Shown here piece after piece: positions 61,350 to 64,000 of a DNA stretch of 64,000 bases. Both the position numbers and the translations under genes were made by a program. Position 1 is the first letter of the stretch, and each line of letters starts with the position of its first letter. The stretch comes from Symbiodinium natans (taxonomy: Eukaryota > Sar > Dinophyceae > Suessiales > Symbiodiniaceae): positions 1 through 64,000 of the forward strand of contig CAJNDS010002035.1 of the NCBI GenBank assembly GCA_905221605.1. The letters run 5' to 3'. The notes below the pieces were generated by a model, which was given only the letters and a program-made list of their open reading frames with translations, made no database searches and was not told the DNA's origin.

Positions 61350-61623
61350 GGACTAAGGAAGTAGTGCGGTGGGTCCAAAGTTGCAAGGATGTGGTTGTAG
61401 GAGGCATTTATGTTGGCGACAGTGATTCCCTGTGCGCTCGATTTTATGAGTGAAGAGAGAGGGTTTCTCACTTCTATCCGCAAGTTGCTCTCGTGACAAC
61501 ACACCTTGGCTTTATCACAGTTTATCCACCATTCTGGCAGCGTCTTGGGCATGAGGATGCGGGGAACATTTATCCAAATGCGCGAGGCAAGCAAGGCAAG
61601 TTTGGTCATATGTTTGCTCCGAT

Positions 61624-62211
61624 TCACCCAGGGTGCCAGGTACATTGTTCTTCCATAGTGTACCTTCTCATAGTTGCGAGCCAAAAAAGAGCAACAGCAC
61701 AGAGGCGCTTGTCCATCTTACTTCCATTGCTTTCAAAATCAAGAGCTTGCTTCAGCGTACTAATGAGATTGTCTGCTAAAGTATAGCCCAGTTCATGCAG
61801 ACCAATGAAAAGCGAAGCTCTGGATATATCACAATTAGTGATCCAATGCTCGGTGGTATTGGAGGCTTTGCCACAAAGTAGGCAGGGAGCTTCTATATAC
61901 TGTGCTTGCGACGCATGTGGCAGCGCGGCACGATATATGATCTGCCGGCCTAGATTTTTGCTCTTGGTTTGCAGGGCTCTGCAAAACCGGGCATCGACCA
62001 TCAGCACGTCCTGGGAACATAGCTTGAAGGTAGTCTTGAACATCAACCGGGCAATCTTCCCAGGTAATACACGCAGCACATATAGGGAGGCAACCGTACC
62101 CTTGATCATACAGGAGATTTCGCCCTTTGCAGTGAAGTTTACAAGCGCGGCAAATTTCATCCCTTGTAGCGTGCTGACGGTAAATAAAGTACGTGTCAGC
62201 CTCTTCAGCAA
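61624..62211 (-). pseudogene. LINE zinc-binding (zf-RVT-like) region
   Basis: A 195-codon frame with CLLCGK then TTEHWITNC (about 61831-61888), the CxxC...H....C motif found after RT in many LINEs. Composition is otherwise typical of RT connection regions. An additional frame at 61313-61684 continues toward RNase H. Confidence 0.72.
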
Positions 62212-62420
62212 CCGCCCATCTCAGGGCATAGCGCCTCGTGATGTTGCTCGCAATGGTCTTAGGCGGAAGATTCAGCGTTAGTAGAATCGTTCCAAGAAGG
62301 TCAGCATGGAAGTGGTTAGAAATCTTACTCTTCAGGTATTGCTGAGCTTGGATGCATGCAGCATTCCTTAAGACTGCACGTAGTGCGAGCTGGGCTTTTT
62401 TCAGACCTTGTACAATAGGC

Positions 62421-63105
62421 TTATTGTACCGAGGTGAGAGGACATCGTCGCAGCTTTTCCTCGCTGCACGTTACCGCCTTTTGGACCTTTCCCTTGACCT
62501 GCTCTAAGAGTTTATGAAGGAAGGGTTGGAGTCTGTCCTCAATAGGATCAAGGTCGTAAAGAATGGCATTCAGAGTCCATCTTCCTTTCCATCTCAGGAG
62601 CAGTCCTACCTGCGAAAGTGTTGAGTTGATTTGAGGGTCCATCACTCTTGGTGCCTTAACAAAGTCCAGCGACCCAGCCCAGTGCCGAGCTTGTAGCCAT
62701 GGTCTTCGCAAGATCGTATTGCTAGGCCAGCAGAGTGGGGGCAAAGGTTATTTGCGCTTGATTTATCCACCGTACGCCTTTGGCTGCAGCACTATTATCA
62801 TCCATGTACGCAGTTAAGCGAATGAAGGCGGAGACATTATGGAGAGCACAAATCAACGGGTCAAGGGCTAAACAAAAGAGAACCACAGAGGTGGCTCGTC
62901 CCATCGCTAATCCTTGATTGATCATCAAAGGAGGGAGGAAGTGCCCTTGTATCTTATGCTGGATTCTCCTGCCAAACAGGAGGTGAATGACATAGGCTTT
63001 GACCCATGCTGGGGCGACTCTGGCTGCAAGGCATTCAAGCACCCACCAGGGATTGATCCGTTCAAAAGCCTTAGCAAAGTCAGCTCAATTTGCATGTTTT
63101 GGCCA
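62421..63105 (-). pseudogene. LINE reverse transcriptase core remnant
   Basis: From about 63095 the frame reads ADFAKAFERINPWWVLECLA, then NQGLAMGRATSVVLFCLALDPL and AYMDDNS (active site near 62798-62809). A TGA stop lies just upstream of ADFAKAF. The sequence continues in another frame at 62744-62421. The QG and YMDD blocks are clear RT motifs, so the identity is firm though the gene is broken. Confidence 0.82.
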
Positions 63106-63109
63106 AGCG

Positions 63110-64000
63110 GCTGCTAGTGGTGGGACGTTGGTGGCTCCTTTCCTGCAGAGACTGTCAGGATCATGCATGCCGGCTCCGCGCGGTCAGATAGATGATGTGA
63201 TATGTTGCTGCCTTGTTTTGCTCAGACTTGCTCCGTGCCCGGACCGCGAATAAGCGGGTGTTTGAGACTTTCATGCTGCCCAGCACCGTGAAACTTGACA
63301 AACAGACATGGCGAGGCAACGAGTTCATCCAGACAAGCGCCTTCGCTGGGGACGGTCCAGGATACCCTGGCTACCGAGGACTGGTGGATGTTCTCCTTGG
63401 TTTTGGGGTCTCGTCGGTGAGTGACAAGCCCAGTTCATCGGGACTCGACCAAATCATACACGTGAGCTTTGTGCACCAAAGTGACAACTGGAAGGCGGTG
63501 GAGCAACGCCTGTCCGCGGGCATCGGAGAATGGTCTCAGATTCGGATCAAGACCTTCCATCTGCGAGCCATCTTAGTCTCAATTTTTGGCTTTGCCCAAT
63601 CGTTTTGCCCTCGCGTGCCATATTGAATGCTAACATGTCATGTGCCATCTATTCGGAAACCCCCATACTGCTTCCAAAGCTGGGAACATGATATAGCAGA
63701 CATGAGGATGGGATGAGTATGTTGTAAGCCTGAATCCAGCCTCACGATCGAAACTCCCTGGTGTAAGCCAAGGCTTGAAAGGTCTGTAATGGGGGGGGCG
63801 GTGCACCGCTGATTTTCAGACACAGGCCTCCATCCTAGGAAACAAAGCCGCACGTGTTGAGGAATTAGCGTATTCCAAATCCACATGCACGCAGGCACAT
63901 CAGCATGGATGCTCCGTAAAGCATAGATGGCCAAGACGTGCTTCACCGACCAACCCAAGCAGTCCACAACTAGCGCCGTCAAATCTTGGCAGGGTGGACC
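63110..64000. other. Right edge, one possible exon
   Basis: A plus-strand stretch from about 63245 to 63415 (containing RVFETFMLPSTVKLDKQTW and GLVDVLLGFG) ends at TCGTCG/GTGAGT, a good donor site, and is preceded by a pyrimidine-rich TTTTGCTCAG. It may be an internal exon of an unknown plus-strand gene. A minus-strand 114-codon frame at 63638-63982 is partly protein-like but unrecognised. Confidence 0.35.

Larger units (their letters stand above)
60675..63105 (-). mobile_element. Decayed second LINE (RT, zinc-binding and RNase H remnants)
   Basis: Read right to left: RT core, thumb/connection, zinc-binding region, then RNase H, broken by several frame changes and at least one stop. Unlike the LINE at 1.1-6.7 kb it carries RNase H, so it is from a different LINE group. 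No endonuclease was recognised. Confidence 0.8.

Noticed and set aside
1-64000. CRISPR arrays, rRNA or tRNA genes, bacterial operons
   Set aside because: Repeats found are tandem satellites, microsatellites or dispersed elements without unique spacers, and no RNA gene was recognised by eye; a tRNA scan was not possible.

Overview
The window looks like nuclear DNA of a dinoflagellate, most likely of Symbiodiniaceae type. The evidence is scattered TTTAGGG-type (telomere-like) repeats, very long non-coding stretches, a host gene cut into dozens of tiny exons whose introns mostly start with GC or GA and end AG before a G, and abundant retroelements and tandem repeats. No bacterial operon, CRISPR array, rRNA or tRNA gene was recognised. 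All calls come from reading the sequence and the supplied translations; no search or alignment program was run.

Layout. 1-1.1 kb: AATTCGAATTTAA-rich repeats and a telomere-like minisatellite flanked by a perfect 37-bp inverted repeat. 1.1-6.7 kb: a nearly complete non-LTR retrotransposon (minus strand) with ORF1 and an endonuclease/reverse-transcriptase ORF2. 6.7-8.2 kb: a 1.46-kb GT microsatellite. About 10.2-26.1 kb: one host gene on the minus strand, an HSP110/HSPA4-type member of the HSP70 superfamily, pieced together from about 46 short coding segments; its introns carry the telomere-like repeats and a MITE-like element. 27.4-28.5 kb: an intronless multi-membrane XK-related-like protein (minus). 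29-35 kb: mostly repeats, including a GGTCACAAC minisatellite and a 176-184-bp tandem repeat.

36.5-45.9 kb: an apparently fresh Ty1/copia LTR retrotransposon (minus) with identical 399-bp LTRs, a 5-bp target duplication, primer-binding site and polypurine tract. Its single 2831-codon ORF is about twice the usual copia length. It has a methyltransferase-like C-terminal extension, and a second 467-codon ORF overlaps it in another frame.

47.7-53.1 kb: a tandem A-B-C duplication of roughly 2.0-2.7 kb. Comparing its copies exposes a 436-bp AT-rich insertion in copy 1. That insertion reads as a cysteine-rich protein fragment only if TAA means glutamine, which suggests ciliate (or other TAR=Gln) DNA inside a dinoflagellate genome. 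54.5-55.4 kb: a frameshifted ISXO2/IS1595-like transposase followed by an ORF with a ZZ/DC1-like zinc finger. 55.6-58.6 kb: a ~140-bp satellite and other minisatellites. 60.2 kb: tandem palindromes. 60.7-63.1 kb: a decayed second LINE with RNase H, zinc-binding and RT remnants.
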